Shown here piece after piece: positions 1 through 8,182 of a DNA stretch of 57,082 nucleotides. The translations under genes were made by a program, and so were the position numbers. The notes beneath the pieces were generated by a model. That model searched no databases. It had not been told where the DNA came from and saw only the letters and a list, made by a program, of their open reading frames with translations. Source of the stretch: Nocardioides sp. (lineage in GTDB: Bacteria; Actinomycetota; Actinomycetes; Propionibacteriales; Nocardioidaceae); assembly GCF_030149505.1 (NCBI RefSeq), contig NZ_JASBRN010000016.1, forward strand, positions 1-57,082, written 5' to 3'. How positions within the stretch are numbered: position 1 is the stretch's first letter; each line of letters opens with the position of its first letter.

Positions 1-138
1 CAAGATCCGACTCCGCACCCGCATGGCCTTCGGCTTCAAAGACCCCGACGCCCTCATCGCGCTGCTCATGCTCACCCTCGGCGGACACCGACCCACACTC
101 CCAGGCCGAACATGACCCACACATCAGTCACAAGAGCC
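1..138 (+). mobile_element. right end of an ISL3-like insertion sequence
   Basis: This holds the last codons of a transposase followed by a terminal inverted repeat at 115-138. Reverse-complemented, that repeat begins GGCTCTTGTG and matches 19 of 24 positions of the left end of another element at 56948-56971 (GGCTCTTCTG). Both therefore look like copies of one element family in the same orientation. A GGCTCTT terminus is what I recall for the ISL3 family; no database search was possible. Confidence 0.6.
2..115 (+). CDS. transposase C-terminus, ISL3-like (5' part outside window)
   Basis: Thirty-seven codons in frame 2 reach a TGA at 113-115. The tail reads RTRMAFGFKDPDALIAL and then GGHRPTLPGR, which resembles the C-terminal end of ISL3-family DDE transposases of actinobacteria, where a basic-aromatic RxxFGF segment is followed by a helix and a Pro-rich LPGR end. 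The stop lies at the inner edge of the terminal inverted repeat, as expected for the last gene of a compact IS. The start and catalytic core are outside the window, so whether the gene is intact cannot be judged. Confidence 0.6.
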   Translation, partial: KIRLRTRMAFGFKDPDALIALLMLTLGGHRPTLPGRT

Positions 139-166
139 CGAGTCGGCGCGGACCTGCGGGCGCGGG

Positions 167-427
167 TCAGTTCTTGTTCGAGCCCGCGCGGGCGTTGGGG
201 CCGGTGGGGCCCTCGTCGACCCTGCCGGACTCGCCGTCGGGCTGACCGGCGACCGACTGGTCGTCGCTGATCGGCTCGTGGGCGCGCTCGAAGTTGCCCA
301 CCTCCGAGACCTGGCCCTCGGAGGCCTGGCCGTCACGGCCGTCGGCCTGCTCCGCGGGCTCGCGCTGCGCCTGCTCCCGACCGTCCTGCTGCCGCTCGTG
401 CCGCCGGTCGTCCTCGCGCTCGCTCAT
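167..427 (-). CDS. small hydrophilic hypothetical protein (86 aa)
   Basis: I do not recognise the function. The protein is very polar: the first 45 residues are rich in Glu, Arg, Gln and Asp (MSEREDDRRHERQQDGREQ), with no hydrophobic segment, and it probably is intrinsically disordered. The ATG at 427 is preceded at 7 nt by TACGTT, an actinobacterial -10, so the message is probably leaderless. It is the first gene inside the insertion-sequence end, and the next gene upstream (511-1071) is also on the minus strand. It could be a spurious ORF, but the promoter/start arrangement matches genes that are certainly real. Confidence 0.5.
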   Translation of the reverse strand: MSEREDDRRHERQQDGREQAQREPAEQADGRDGQASEGQVSEVGNFERAHEPISDDQSVAGQPDGESGRVDEGPTGPNARAGSNKN

Positions 428-434
428 GCCACCG

Positions 435-440
435 AACGTA
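435..440 (-). promoter_or_regulatory. -10 element, leaderless-type
   Basis: TACGTT on the minus strand, 7 nt before the ATG at 427. Confidence 0.4.
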
Positions 441-510
441 GTCCGCGGACGCCGCGGCCCGTTCACCCGACCGGTCGAGCGCCGCGGACGAGCAGGGACG
501 GCGTACGACG

Positions 511-1071
511 TCAGCGGCGCGGCCCGCCGGGAGGCACCGGGTCCGGGGGCGGGTGGTCCCCCACGGCCTCGTGCTCGCGCTCGCGCACGGCGATCCGGAT
601 CTGCTCGAGGTTGTTGCGCAGCAGGTCGGAGACCAGCTCGTCCATGCGCGGGTCGCCGAGCATGTCGACCACGACCCGCAGGACGGTCTCGGAGACCTCC
701 GAGACCAGCGTGTCGTAGCCGGGGAACCTGCTGACCAGGCGCAGGTTGGGGTCGGCCCGCACCTTCTCCAGCGCCAGCGCCTTGAGCTCGTCGTGGTTCT
801 CGACGAGCGCGTCGGAGATGTTCTTGGTGTAGTGCCCGGTCCGGATCACCGCGACCACCTCGTCGAGCACGACGATCGTCAACGGGCGCTTGATCAGGCC
901 GAGCAGCTTGTAGGCCAGCTGGCTGGCGCGGCGCACGACCGAGGGCCGGTGCATCCCCATCCGCACCAGCAGGGCCCCGACGATGGCCGAGGCGATCGAG
1001 CCGCCGACCACGATGGTCAGGACCAGGAGCAGCACCTCCAGGGTGCTGAGTCCGTCGAGCCAGGCGTTCAC
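511..1071 (-). CDS. conserved membrane-anchored hypothetical protein (186 aa)
   Basis: One N-terminal transmembrane helix is visible at about residues 12-38 ([23 protein letters not shown]). A mixed charged domain follows, with a second hydrophobic stretch near residues 55-72 and an acidic, helical C-terminal half ending in a Pro-rich tail. I know no function for it. Similar proteins with one helix and an amphipathic C-terminus are common hypotheticals in Nocardioides-type genomes. The GTG start at 1071 has TAGTCT exactly 6 nt upstream, which supports this start and a leaderless message. The O-antigen-ligase-like gene lies 24 bp upstream on the same strand. Confidence 0.7.
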   Translation of the reverse strand: MNAWLDGLSTLEVLLLVLTIVVGGSIASAIVGALLVRMGMHRPSVVRRASQLAYKLLGLIKRPLTIVVLDEVVAVIRTGHYTKNISDALVENHDELKALALEKVRADPNLRLVSRFPGYDTLVSEVSETVLRVVVDMLGDPRMDELVSDLLRNNLEQIRIAVREREHEAVGDHPPPDPVPPGGPRR

Positions 1072-1077
1072 GCTCCG

Positions 1078-1083
1078 AGACTA
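1078..1083 (-). promoter_or_regulatory. -10 element, leaderless-type
   Basis: TAGTCT on the minus strand, 6 nt before the GTG at 1071. Confidence 0.5.
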
Positions 1084-1095
1084 CGGAGCAGCGGC

Positions 1096-2544
1096 TCATC
1101 CCAGCGGCGCGTTGTGCGACAGCCCGCCGCCCCAGGCCGCGACGGCGGCGGCCACCAGGAGCAGGGCAGGCGCGAGCGGCACCACGACCGACCACCCCCG
1201 GGGAGCACGCCGGTGGCTGCCGGCGGTCGCCGGGTCGACCGCCCCGGTGCCCGGCGGCAGGGCGAGCGCGGCGACGAGCGGCACCATGAGCAGCAGGCTC
1301 GGGTAGGCCCAGTCGAAGTCCATGCCGGAGTGCAGGCCCAGGACCAGCAGCGTCACCGCCGCGCCGACCTGCGTGAGGTCCCCGCGCCGCACCGCGGCGG
1401 GCAGCGCGCGCGCCACCGTCCACGCCACGGTGGCGAGCACCCCGAGCAGCGGCAGCGCCAGCAGCAGCCCGCCGTCGGAGAGCGCCTGGAGGTAGCCGTT
1501 GTGCGCGTAGGCCGTCGCGCCCGCCCGCTCCCCCACCTCGGCCGCGACGGTCCCGGCGCGGAAGCCGTCGAACCCGCCACCCGTGAGCGGCCAGCGCGCG
1601 AAGACGTCCCAGGCCGCCGCCCAGTCCTCGACCCGGGTCACGCCGTTGTCGACGAAGCTCTCGGAGCGCGCGGCCGTGCCGGCGGTCGGCGCGACCCGCT
1701 CGTCGAAGAACGGCGGACCCGTGAGCAGCCAGCTCGTCGCCCACCCCAGGCCCAGGCCTCCCAGCACGCGCAGCCGCGGGGCGATGGAGCGGCCGGCCAG
1801 GGCAAGCAGCAGGACGGCGCCGAGGAGCAGGCCGAGCTGCGAGCCGCGGCTGGTGGTGAAGAGCGTCCCGGCGACGGCCAGCGGCGCCACGACCCAGCCG
1901 AGCCGTGCAAGAGGACCGCCGCCGGCGAGGGTGGCCAGCGCCAGCAGCGCCGCAGCCGCCAGGAAGATGCCGACCTGGTTGTGCCAGTAGAACGTCCCCT
2001 GGAACAGCTTCTCGGGGTCCTGCGCGCCCCACCAGGGCAGCCAGCCCTGCGCGAACTGCGCGCCGGTGGCCGTCAGCAGGGCGGTGAGCAGCACGAGGCG
2101 GCGTACGTCGTCGCGGGCCCAGGCCAGCAGCAGCAGCCCGGTCTGGGCGGTGAGCACCCAGGCCGCCGCGTCGTCGCGGCCCGCGAGCCCGGTCGGCGCG
2201 GTGAGGACGACGGCGACCGCGCCCAGGGAGAGGGCGTGCCCCAGCAGCAGCACCGGTCGGCGCAGCACCCTGTCGGGTCGCACCAGCAGCCAGCCGAGCG
2301 CGGCCAGGACGCACCCGACCGAGAGGACGTGCGGCTCGCGGCCGCCGGTCCCCCAGGTCAGGTACGTCGCCCACCAGCCGAGCCCGGCCACCACGGCCGC
2401 GTCCGGCAGGTGGCGCCGTGCGGTGTGCAGGTGCCGTCGCGCGGGCGCGTGGGGCTGCGGCGCTGGTGCCAGGTCGGTCCCGGTGTCGAGCAGGGTCACG
2501 CCCGGTGTCTCGGTCGGCCGGGCACGCGACTTGACCGCCCTCAC
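1096..2544 (-). CDS. O-antigen ligase/polymerase (Wzy_C) family membrane protein
   Basis: A polytopic inner-membrane protein of about 482 aa with roughly 11-12 hydrophobic segments and a long periplasmic-type loop between the helix near [10 protein letters not shown] and the next helix near [12 protein letters not shown]. That loop contains the family's pattern of R-x-x-x-W...F..WPL.G.G..GF and, after it, [13 protein letters not shown], corresponding to the ligase H-N-x-x-L-x-x-L-x-x-x-G motif. Family members transfer or polymerise undecaprenyl-linked glycans outside the membrane. No glycosyltransferases are adjacent, so the substrate is unknown. The start is uncertain: GTG 2544 has GGAGG almost touching it, while GTG 2499 gives 467 aa. 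It is divergent from fumC. Confidence 0.8.
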   Translation of the reverse strand: MRAVKSRARPTETPGVTLLDTGTDLAPAPQPHAPARRHLHTARRHLPDAAVVAGLGWWATYLTWGTGGREPHVLSVGCVLAALGWLLVRPDRVLRRPVLLLGHALSLGAVAVVLTAPTGLAGRDDAAAWVLTAQTGLLLLAWARDDVRRLVLLTALLTATGAQFAQGWLPWWGAQDPEKLFQGTFYWHNQVGIFLAAAALLALATLAGGGPLARLGWVVAPLAVAGTLFTTSRGSQLGLLLGAVLLLALAGRSIAPRLRVLGGLGLGWATSWLLTGPPFFDERVAPTAGTAARSESFVDNGVTRVEDWAAAWDVFARWPLTGGGFDGFRAGTVAAEVGERAGATAYAHNGYLQALSDGGLLLALPLLGVLATVAWTVARALPAAVRRGDLTQVGAAVTLLVLGLHSGMDFDWAYPSLLLMVPLVAALALPPGTGAVDPATAGSHRRAPRGWSVVVPLAPALLLVAAAVAAWGGGLSHNAPLG

Positions 2545-2579
2545 CCCTCCGCGCGTGCGGCGACCGGCCGCGGCCGCAC

Positions 2580-2585
2580 TAGCGT
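2580..2585 (+). promoter_or_regulatory. -10 element of fumC, leaderless-type
   Basis: TAGCGT, 7 nt before the fumC ATG. The intervening bases contain no convincing ribosome binding site. Confidence 0.5.
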
Positions 2586-2592
2586 CGGTGGC

Positions 2593-3993
2593 ATGAGCAG
2601 CGAGCGTGAGGACCAGGAGCTCCGCACCGAGCACGACTCGATGGGCGAGGTGCAGGTGCCGGCGCAGGCCCTGTGGCGGGCGCAGACCCAGCGTGCGGTC
2701 GAGAACTTCCCGATCAGCGGCACCCCGATCGAGCCCGCGCTCGTGCACGCGCTGGGACACGTCAAGGCGGCCGCGGCCCTGGCCAACGGTGAGCTCGGGG
2801 TGCTCACCGAGGAGCAGGTGGGGGCGATCGTGACGGCGGCGACCGCCGTGGCCGCGGGGGAGCACGACGACGCCTTCCCGGTCGACGTCTTCCAGACCGG
2901 CTCGGGGACCAGCTCCAACATGAACGCCAACGAGGTCGTCGCCACCCTCGCCGCCCGCGCGGGCACGGAGGTCCACCCCAACGACCACGTCAACGCCAGC
3001 CAGTCCAGCAACGACACCTTCCCCACCGCGATCCACGTCGCGGCGACCCTCGCGGTCGCCGAGGACCTGCTGCCCGCGCTCGACCTGCTGGCGGGCTCGC
3101 TGGAGGCCAAGGCCGAGGAGTTCGCCGACCTGGTGAAGGCCGGTCGCACCCACCTCATGGACGCCACCCCGGTGACGCTGGGGCAGGAGTTCTCGGCGTA
3201 CGCCGCCACGGTGAGGTACGCCGGCGAGCGACTCACCTCCGTGCTCCCCCGCGTCCGCGAGCTGCCGCTGGGCGGCACGGCGGTCGGCACCGGCATCAAC
3301 ACCCCCGACGGGTTCGCCGCCCGCGCGATCGAGCTGCTGGGCGAGCGCACCGGCCAGCCCTTCACCGAGGCCCGCAACCACCTCGAGGCCCAGGGCACCC
3401 GCGACTCGCTCGTGGAGCTGTCCGGGGTGCTGCGCACCATCGCGGTCGGGCTCACCAAGATCTGCAACGACCTGCGCTGGATGTCTTCCGGCCCGACCAC
3501 CGGCCTGGCCGAGATCCACCTGCCCGACCTCCAGCCGGGCTCGAGCATCATGCCCGGCAAGGTGAACCCGGTCCTGCCCGAGGCGACCCTCATGGTCTGC
3601 TTCCAGATCGTCGGCAACGACGCGGCGGTCACCGCGGCCGGCGCCAGCGGCTCCTTCGAGCTCAACGTCGCGATGCCCGTCATCGCGCGCAACGTCCTGG
3701 AGTCGGTGCGGCTGCTCGCGGCCTCCACCCGTGTGCTGGCCACCCGCTGCGTCGACGGCATCACCGCCGACGCCGAGCGCATGCGCACCTACGCAGAGTC
3801 CTCCCCCTCGGTCGTCACGCCGCTCAACAAGCACCTCGGCTACGAGGAGGCCGCGAAGATCGCCAAGGCCGCGCTCGCGGAGGGCCGCACGATCCGCGAG
3901 CAGGTGCTCGCCATGGGGTACGTCGAGCGCGGGGACCTCACCGAGGCCGAGCTGGACGCCGCTCTCGACGTGGACGCCATGACCGGCCGTTGA
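2593..3993 (+). CDS. fumC: class II fumarate hydratase
   Basis: Fumarase of the aspartase/fumarase superfamily, 466 aa, which interconverts fumarate and L-malate in the TCA cycle in the cytoplasm. It is normally a homotetramer without metal. The sequence shows the three superfamily signatures: [13 protein letters not shown] near residue 105, the SSNDTFPTA region near 137, and the mobile SS loop [12 protein letters not shown] near 316 that supplies the catalytic serine. Length is normal for FumC. The start follows a -10 at 7 nt. It is convergent with the thioesterase gene. In M. tuberculosis fum (Rv1098c) lies near phoH2 (Rv1095), as here, supporting a conserved neighbourhood. Confidence 0.95.
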   Translation: MSSEREDQELRTEHDSMGEVQVPAQALWRAQTQRAVENFPISGTPIEPALVHALGHVKAAAALANGELGVLTEEQVGAIVTAATAVAAGEHDDAFPVDVFQTGSGTSSNMNANEVVATLAARAGTEVHPNDHVNASQSSNDTFPTAIHVAATLAVAEDLLPALDLLAGSLEAKAEEFADLVKAGRTHLMDATPVTLGQEFSAYAATVRYAGERLTSVLPRVRELPLGGTAVGTGINTPDGFAARAIELLGERTGQPFTEARNHLEAQGTRDSLVELSGVLRTIAVGLTKICNDLRWMSSGPTTGLAEIHLPDLQPGSSIMPGKVNPVLPEATLMVCFQIVGNDAAVTAAGASGSFELNVAMPVIARNVLESVRLLAASTRVLATRCVDGITADAERMRTYAESSPSVVTPLNKHLGYEEAAKIAKAALAEGRTIREQVLAMGYVERGDLTEAELDAALDVDAMTGR

Positions 3994-4022
3994 GCCAGCG
4001 CACAAGCCCCGGACGGCCCGCC

Positions 4023-4484
4023 TCAGCGCAGGCCGACCGGCTCCCCGGCGTACCTCTGCAGCGTGGCGCGGACCTCGTCGGTCATCGCCCACGACGCGTT
4101 GGTGCGGTGGTCCCACAGCACGCAGGAGGTCTCCGCGACGATCGCCGGCGCGTGGTCCTCGGCGACCCGCAGCTGCGAGGCGACGGTGAAGGAGGAGCGG
4201 CCGACGCGGGTGACCCACAGTCGCAGACGGAAGGAGGTGTACGCCGCGAAGCGCATCTCCGCGTGGTAGTCCACCCGCTGCGACCCCACCAGCTCCACGA
4301 CGCCGTCGGGCAGGCCGCCCAGGAGACCGGCACGCTCCCCCGCGGGCGGCTGGAGCTCGGCGTAGCGGAAGAAGAGGATCCGCGCCTCGTCGAGGATGCG
4401 GATCGCCTCGACGTTGTCGACGTGGCCGCCGAGGTTGACGTCACGCAGCCGCGCCTGGATCTCGCACTCGAAGACCTCGCTCAC
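4023..4484 (-). CDS. acyl-CoA thioesterase, 4HBT hot-dog fold
   Basis: About 153 aa with a hot-dog thioesterase pattern: an N-terminal strand (FECEIQARLRDVNLGGHVDNVEAIRILDEARILFF), where the RxxDxxxxGHVxN signature corresponds to the catalytic/CoA-binding loop of 4-hydroxybenzoyl-CoA thioesterase-like enzymes, followed by strands ending SFTVASQLRVAED. It probably hydrolyses acyl-CoA; the acyl group cannot be inferred. The GTG at 4484 is chosen over the upstream GTG 4535 because the domain begins directly after it and a GATGAT box lies 6 nt before it. The longer form would start inside the 52-bp repeat region. It is convergent with fumC. Confidence 0.75.
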   Translation of the reverse strand: MSEVFECEIQARLRDVNLGGHVDNVEAIRILDEARILFFRYAELQPPAGERAGLLGGLPDGVVELVGSQRVDYHAEMRFAAYTSFRLRLWVTRVGRSSFTVASQLRVAEDHAPAIVAETSCVLWDHRTNASWAMTDEVRATLQRYAGEPVGLR

Positions 4485-4540
4485 GGGGCGATCATCGCGT
4501 GCTGCTCGCTGCGGTCGTCCGACCGGGTCGGTCACCGGGT

Positions 4541-4675
4541 CTCGACACGCGGGTCACGGCTTCGCAGGCTCAGCCGTGCCGCTCGCTCGACCACCAGCGT
4601 TCCCCTCGCTCCGCTCAGGGAACCTCGACACGCGGGTCACGGCTTCGCAGGCTCAGCCGTGCCGCTCGCTCGACC
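4541..4675. repeat. two 52-bp direct repeats
   Basis: Identical 52-bp copies at 4541-4592 and 4624-4675, each starting CTCGACACGCGGGTCACGG and containing the local palindrome CGGCTtcgcaggctcAGCCG. The spacer contains an inverted repeat GTTCCC...GGGAAC (4601-4623). It lies between the transglycosylase stop and the thioesterase 5' end, and resembles REP-like intergenic elements common in Nocardioides genomes. Confidence 0.8.
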
Positions 4676-4721
4676 TTCGCGGGACCGACGCCGACCTCCT
4701 CCGTCGGTCGCGGTCGCCCGC

Positions 4722-5366
4722 TCAGTACCAGTTGTTGCCCTGCTTGAACGACCACGCGCTGCAGGGGCTGCCGTAGGAGTCCTGGATGTAGTCAAGCCCC
4801 CAGCGGATCTGCACCTCGGCGTCGGTCATGTAGCCGGCCGGCAGGTCGTGGAGCTGGGTGAGGGCCTGGGGGATGCCGTAGGCCGAGGAGGTCGGGTTGT
4901 CGGCGTCGACGCGCCAGTCGCTCTCGCTGACCCACAGGGAGTCCAGGCAGGAGAACTGGTCGGCCCAGCCGTAGGTCGGCAGCAGCGCGCGGGCGATGTC
5001 GCGCGGGTCCTCGTCGGAGAGGTCCTCGCTGCGGGTGACGGCGTTGCCGGGCTCCTGGGACAGGGCGGCCTGCTTGGCCGGGTCGGCGGCACCGCGACGG
5101 TCGGCGGTGCGGGAGACCCCCTCCTCGCGGGTCTCGCGGCCCGCGGCGGCGGGGATGCTGACCCCGGTCTCGGACGCCGGGTCGCCGGCGGCCAGCGTGG
5201 CGACGGTGGAGACCGGCGAGACGACGATGCCGGTGCCGACGGCCGCACCGGTCGCGGTGACAGCCACGGAGGCGACCATCGTCGTGCGGGCCGCGGTGCG
5301 CGCGGCAGCGGTGCGGGAGGCCTTGGGCGCGGCGTGCTTGGGCGTGTACTTCTTGGGCTTCGACAC
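4722..5366 (-). CDS. secreted transglycosylase-like cell-wall hydrolase
   Basis: A 214-aa exported protein. The first about 28 residues are very basic and Ala-rich, followed by a hydrophobic segment (about residues 30-58, MVASVAVTATGAAVGTGIVV) acting as signal or anchor, then a low-complexity linker. The C-terminal about 85 residues resemble the transglycosylase-like/aggregation-promoting-factor fold: LWVSESDWRVDADNPTSSAYGIPQ with the catalytic-position Glu in SESDW, then WGLDYIQDSYGSPCSAWSFK. Such enzymes cleave peptidoglycan glycan strands, as resuscitation-promoting factors and soluble lytic transglycosylases do. Upstream repeats at 5400-5430 suggest regulated transcription. The catalytic assignment rests on motif reading only. 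Confidence 0.75.
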   Translation of the reverse strand: MSKPKKYTPKHAAPKASRTAAARTAARTTMVASVAVTATGAAVGTGIVVSPVSTVATLAAGDPASETGVSIPAAAGRETREEGVSRTADRRGAADPAKQAALSQEPGNAVTRSEDLSDEDPRDIARALLPTYGWADQFSCLDSLWVSESDWRVDADNPTSSAYGIPQALTQLHDLPAGYMTDAEVQIRWGLDYIQDSYGSPCSAWSFKQGNNWY

Positions 5367-5399
5367 AGGCAGGAACCAGGGGGTCGACGGCGGGGGATG

Positions 5400-5430
5400 T
5401 CGTGACCCTCAGGTCACGAAAGGGTCACGA
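5400..5430 (-). promoter_or_regulatory. palindrome plus direct repeat, candidate operator
   Basis: TCGTGACC (5400-5407), CTCA, GGTCACGA (5412-5419) form a perfect inverted repeat with 8-bp arms. A second GGTCACGA at 5423-5430 makes a direct repeat with an 11-bp step, one helical turn. It lies 34-64 bp upstream of the transglycosylase start. GTCAC-type direct repeats at this spacing are reminiscent of MtrA boxes, which control cell-wall hydrolases in related actinobacteria. Confidence 0.5.
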
Positions 5431-5500
5431 TGCCCCACGGCTGGGTTTGACGCAAAACGGCGTCCACAGCCCGACCCCGACCCCACGCCGTACGACGACG

Positions 5501-5528
5501 CGCCGGCCCCGCAGGAGCGGGACCGGCG
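5501..5528 (-). terminator. hairpin downstream of phoH2
   Basis: A 12-bp stem (CGCCGGCCCCGC / GCGGGACCGGCG, one mismatch) with an AGGA loop, 20 bp after the phoH2 stop. It has no U-tract, as is usual for high-GC terminators. Confidence 0.55.
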
Positions 5529-5548
5529 CGTGCCGAGCCGTGGCGGTC

Positions 5549-6907
5549 TCAGACGACCATGTGCTCGAGCATCTCGGTGACCAGCGCCGCGATCGGCGAC
5601 CGCTCCGAGCGCGTGAGCGTCACGTGCGCGAAGAGCGGGTGCCCCTTGAGCTTCTCGATCACCGCGACGACGCCGTCGTGCCGCCCGACCCGCAAGTTGT
5701 CGCGCTGCGCGACGTCGTGGGTCAGCACCACCTTGGAGTTGGCCCCGATGCGCGAGAGCACGGTCAGCAGGACGTTGCGCTCCAGGCTCTGGGCCTCGTC
5801 GACGATGACGAACGAGTCGTGCAGCGACCGGCCGCGGATGTGGGTCAGGGGCAGCACCTCGAGCATCCCGCGGTCGAGGACCTCCTCGATGACGTCGCGC
5901 GAGGTCATGGCGCCGAGGGTGTCGAAGACGGCCTGCGCCCAGGGCGACATCTTCTCGCCCTCGGACCCGGGGAGGTAGCCGAGCTCCTGGCCGCCGACGG
6001 CGTAGAGCGGACGGAACACCACGACCTTCTTGTGCTGGCGGCGCTCCATCACCGCCTCCAGGCCGGCGCACAGCGCGAGGGCCGACTTGCCGGTGCCGGC
6101 GCGACCGCCGAGGGAGACGATGCCGACCTCCGGGTCGAGCAGGTGCTCGAGCGCGATCCGCTGCTCCGCGGAGCGGCCGTGCAGCCCGAAGGCCTCGCGG
6201 TCGCCGCGGACCAGGTGCACCCGCTTGTCGGCCCCGAGCCGGGCCAGCGCGGTGCCGCGGTCGGAGAGCAGCACCAGCCCCTGGTGGCACGGGAGCTGCC
6301 GCGCCTCGGCCAGGTCGATCACGCCGTCGTCGTACAGCTCGTCCAGGTCGCTGGCCTCCACCTCCATCTCCGCCATCCCGGAGTAGCCCGGGTCGGAGTC
6401 GGAGATGGTCTCGCCGCGGTACTCCTCGGCGTCGAGGCCGACCGCCGAGGCCTTGATCCGCAGCGGCAGGTCCTTGGAGACCAGCGTGACCGCGGCGCCC
6501 TCGTCGGCGAGGTTCTTGGCCACCGCCAGGATGCGGGTGTCGTTGTCACCGAGCCGGAAGCCCGACGGCAGTGCGGTGGGGTCGGTGTGGTTGAGCTCGA
6601 CGCGCAGCGACCCGCCCTCCTCGCCGACGGGCACGGGCGCGTCCAGGCGGCCGTGGACGACCCTCAGCTCGTCGAGGTGGCGCAGCGCCGTGCGGGCGAA
6701 GTAGCCCAGCTCCGGGTGGTGCCGCTTGCCCTCGAGCTCGGTGATGACGACGACGGGCAGGACGACCTCGTGCTCGGCGAACCGGCGGATCGCGCCGGGG
6801 TCGGAGAGGAGGACGCTGGTGTCGAGCACGTAGGTGCGCACGAGCGGGGCCGGGGACTTCTTATCCCGGGAGGCGGACTGCTGAGACGCGATGGCCTTGG
6901 ACGGCAC
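5549..6907 (-). CDS. phoH2: PhoH2-type protein: PIN RNase domain fused to PhoH ATPase
   Basis: A 452-aa cytoplasmic protein with two domains. An N-terminal PIN nuclease domain (about residues 22-160) shows acidic metal ligands in [18 protein letters not shown] and [14 protein letters not shown]-terminal PhoH helicase-like ATPase (about residues 235-450) shows Walker [13 protein letters not shown] and Walker [13 protein letters not shown]. Mycobacterial PhoH2 is an ATP-dependent RNA helicase and ribonuclease. The GTG start is supported by GAGGGG five bases upstream. No antitoxin-like small ORF precedes it, although phoH2 has an upstream phoAT partner in mycobacteria. The upstream region (6908-7268) carries several palindromes. 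Confidence 0.92.
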   Translation of the reverse strand: MPSKAIASQQSASRDKKSPAPLVRTYVLDTSVLLSDPGAIRRFAEHEVVLPVVVITELEGKRHHPELGYFARTALRHLDELRVVHGRLDAPVPVGEEGGSLRVELNHTDPTALPSGFRLGDNDTRILAVAKNLADEGAAVTLVSKDLPLRIKASAVGLDAEEYRGETISDSDPGYSGMAEMEVEASDLDELYDDGVIDLAEARQLPCHQGLVLLSDRGTALARLGADKRVHLVRGDREAFGLHGRSAEQRIALEHLLDPEVGIVSLGGRAGTGKSALALCAGLEAVMERRQHKKVVVFRPLYAVGGQELGYLPGSEGEKMSPWAQAVFDTLGAMTSRDVIEEVLDRGMLEVLPLTHIRGRSLHDSFVIVDEAQSLERNVLLTVLSRIGANSKVVLTHDVAQRDNLRVGRHDGVVAVIEKLKGHPLFAHVTLTRSERSPIAALVTEMLEHMVV

Positions 6908-7040
6908 GGTTACCCCTCACGGGCCGGCGCGCGCACTCCTCGCTCCGCCCCACTAGCTCACGCGGTGGGACCGGGACGCCCGGCGACGGGAGTGCCCGCC
7001 TCCGATCGCAGGGCAGGGGTACGCCTGCTCTGCGGTGCAG

Positions 7041-7093
7041 TCGTGAGTGCTCACGATCGGGCCTCCAGGTGCGGTGAGCTTCCCCACTCACCG
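7041..7093. promoter_or_regulatory. paired GTGAG/CTCAC inverted repeats
   Basis: TCGTGAG-TG-CTCACGA at 7041-7056 and CGGTGAG-N8-CTCACCG at 7072-7093, both with perfect 7-bp arms. The four half-sites share GTGAG. They lie 134-186 bp upstream of the phoH2 start. Confidence 0.45.
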
Positions 7094-7198
7094 GTGCTTG
7101 TGAAAGTACGCCGCGCCCCTGGCGATCCCGGACGACACGCCGTGTGCGGGGTGTGAACGCTGGGTGACGCGCGGGGGTGGGGGCGCGGCGGGGGTACT

Positions 7199-7248
7199 CC
7201 GAATCAGGATTGATACCGAGCGCACGCTCAGCATCAGAAATGATTCGG
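7199..7248. promoter_or_regulatory. 50-bp hyphenated nested palindrome
   Basis: Centred between 7223 and 7224. The paired arms are CCGAATCA/TGATTCGG, TGAT/ATCA and GAGCG/CGCTC, separated by symmetrical 4- and 3-nt mismatched gaps. It also contains two copies of ATCA-N4-TGAT whose centres are 30 bp apart. It begins 20 bp downstream of the uppS stop, so it may be the uppS terminator or an operator for phoH2 transcription. It is much richer in A+T than its surroundings. Confidence 0.6.
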
Positions 7249-7268
7249 ACTACCCACGACTCAGCGAC

Positions 7269-8042
7269 TCAGGCCCCGAACCGCCGCTCGCGCTGGGCGT
7301 AGGCCCGGACCGCGCGGAGGAAGTCGACCTTGCGGAAGTCGGGCCAGTAGGCGTCGCAGAAGTAGAACTCCGACTTCGCGCTCTGCCACAGCAGGAACCC
7401 GCCCAGCCGCTGCTCCCCGCTGGTGCGGATGACCAGGTCGGGGTCGGGCTGGCCCTTGGTGTAGAGGTGCTCGGCGATCAGGTCGACGTCGACGTGGGCG
7501 GCGAGGTCCTCCATCGAGCGTCCCTCCGCCGCCGCCTCGCACAGCAGGGAACGCACGGCGTCGGCGATCTCGCGCCGCCCGCCGTACGCCACGGCGACGT
7601 TGACGAGCGTGCCCTCGACGTCACGGGTGGCCTCGGCGGCGGCCTTGAGCCGCTCGGCCGTGTCGGCAGGCAGCAGGTCGAGGGCACCGACGGGGTGCAG
7701 GCGCCAGCGACGCTGGTCGGCGAGGGAGTCCACCGCATCGGCGATGATGCCGAGCAGCGGCTCGAGCTCGTGCGCGGGCCGGTTGAGGTTGTCGGTGGAG
7801 AGTAGCCACAGGGTGACCACCTCGACGCCGATCTCGTCGCACCAGCCCAGCAGCGGCTCGATGTTGGCCGCACCGGCGCGGTGGCCGTGCGCGGTGTCGC
7901 GTCCCACGGCCTTGGCCCACCGCCGGTTGCCGTCGAGCATCACCCCGACGTGGCGCGGCACCGACTCCGGCAGCCGGCGCACCAGGCGTGCTTCGTACGC
8001 CGGGTAAAGCACCCGCCGCGCGCCCCGCTTCCAGTCCGCCAC
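7269..8042 (-). CDS. uppS: short-chain Z-isoprenyl diphosphate synthase (Rv1086 type)
   Basis: A 257-aa cis-prenyltransferase that condenses isopentenyl diphosphate with allylic diphosphates to Z-prenyl diphosphates used for polyprenyl carrier lipids. Visible signatures are the catalytic P-loop motif VMLDGNRRWAK (Asp at residue 37), the LLSTDNLNRP segment, and the C-terminal IRTSGEQRLGGFLLWQSAKSEFYF that forms the substrate and dimer site. Residue pattern and adjacency to a hemolysin-III gene match M. tuberculosis Rv1086, a (2Z,6E)-farnesyl diphosphate synthase, better than the long-chain UppS, so chain length is inferred as short. GTG start with -10 TAATCT 6 nt upstream. It is divergent from trhA. 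Confidence 0.9.
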   Translation of the reverse strand: MADWKRGARRVLYPAYEARLVRRLPESVPRHVGVMLDGNRRWAKAVGRDTAHGHRAGAANIEPLLGWCDEIGVEVVTLWLLSTDNLNRPAHELEPLLGIIADAVDSLADQRRWRLHPVGALDLLPADTAERLKAAAEATRDVEGTLVNVAVAYGGRREIADAVRSLLCEAAAEGRSMEDLAAHVDVDLIAEHLYTKGQPDPDLVIRTSGEQRLGGFLLWQSAKSEFYFCDAYWPDFRKVDFLRAVRAYAQRERRFGA

Positions 8043-8048
8043 CGACCC

Positions 8049-8054
8049 AGATTA
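8049..8054 (-). promoter_or_regulatory. -10 element of uppS, leaderless-type
   Basis: TAATCT on the minus strand, 6 nt before the GTG at 8042. Confidence 0.5.
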
Positions 8055-8170
8055 AGCCCCGCAGCCCCCCGACGGCAGCCTCCCCGCCGGGCCGGCGACG
8101 AGTCGCCGCGGGCCACCCGCGCGAGCCACGTCACGCCCCGCGACGAATGCCCGAAAGGGTGACCGCCGGG

Positions 8171-8176
8171 TACCGT
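8171..8176 (+). promoter_or_regulatory. -10 element of trhA, leaderless-type
   Basis: TACCGT, 6 nt before the trhA ATG. Confidence 0.5.
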
Positions 8177-8182
8177 GTGGGC

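Larger units (their letters stand above)
6908..7268 (-). promoter_or_regulatory. 361-bp intergenic region upstream of phoH2
   Basis: No convincing gene is present. It contains two short GTGAG/CTCAC palindromes (7041-7056 and 7072-7093) and, at the uppS side, a 50-bp nested palindrome (7199-7248). The part next to phoH2 is G+C-rich, with only the ribosome binding site obvious. Confidence 0.6.

Noticed and set aside
553..2592. Long plus-strand open frame extending upstream of fumC
   Set aside because: The translation before residue MSSERE is low-complexity and antisense to the O-antigen-ligase-like gene; the fumarase domain begins at the ATG at 2593 with a -10 in place.
2545..4218. Minus-strand open frame antisense to fumC and continuing into the ligase-like gene
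   Set aside because: It is the shadow of fumC; its composition is Gly/Arg/Val/His-rich without domains.
5400..5419. CRP site before the transglycosylase gene
   Set aside because: GTGA and TCAC are separated by 8 nt in one reading and 4 nt at the palindrome near 7041, not the 6 nt of CRP sites.
5367..5430. c-di-AMP (ydaO) riboswitch upstream of the transglycosylase gene
   Set aside because: Such riboswitches precede rpf-like genes in Actinobacteria, but the leader is short and I see repeats typical of protein binding rather than the ydaO core.
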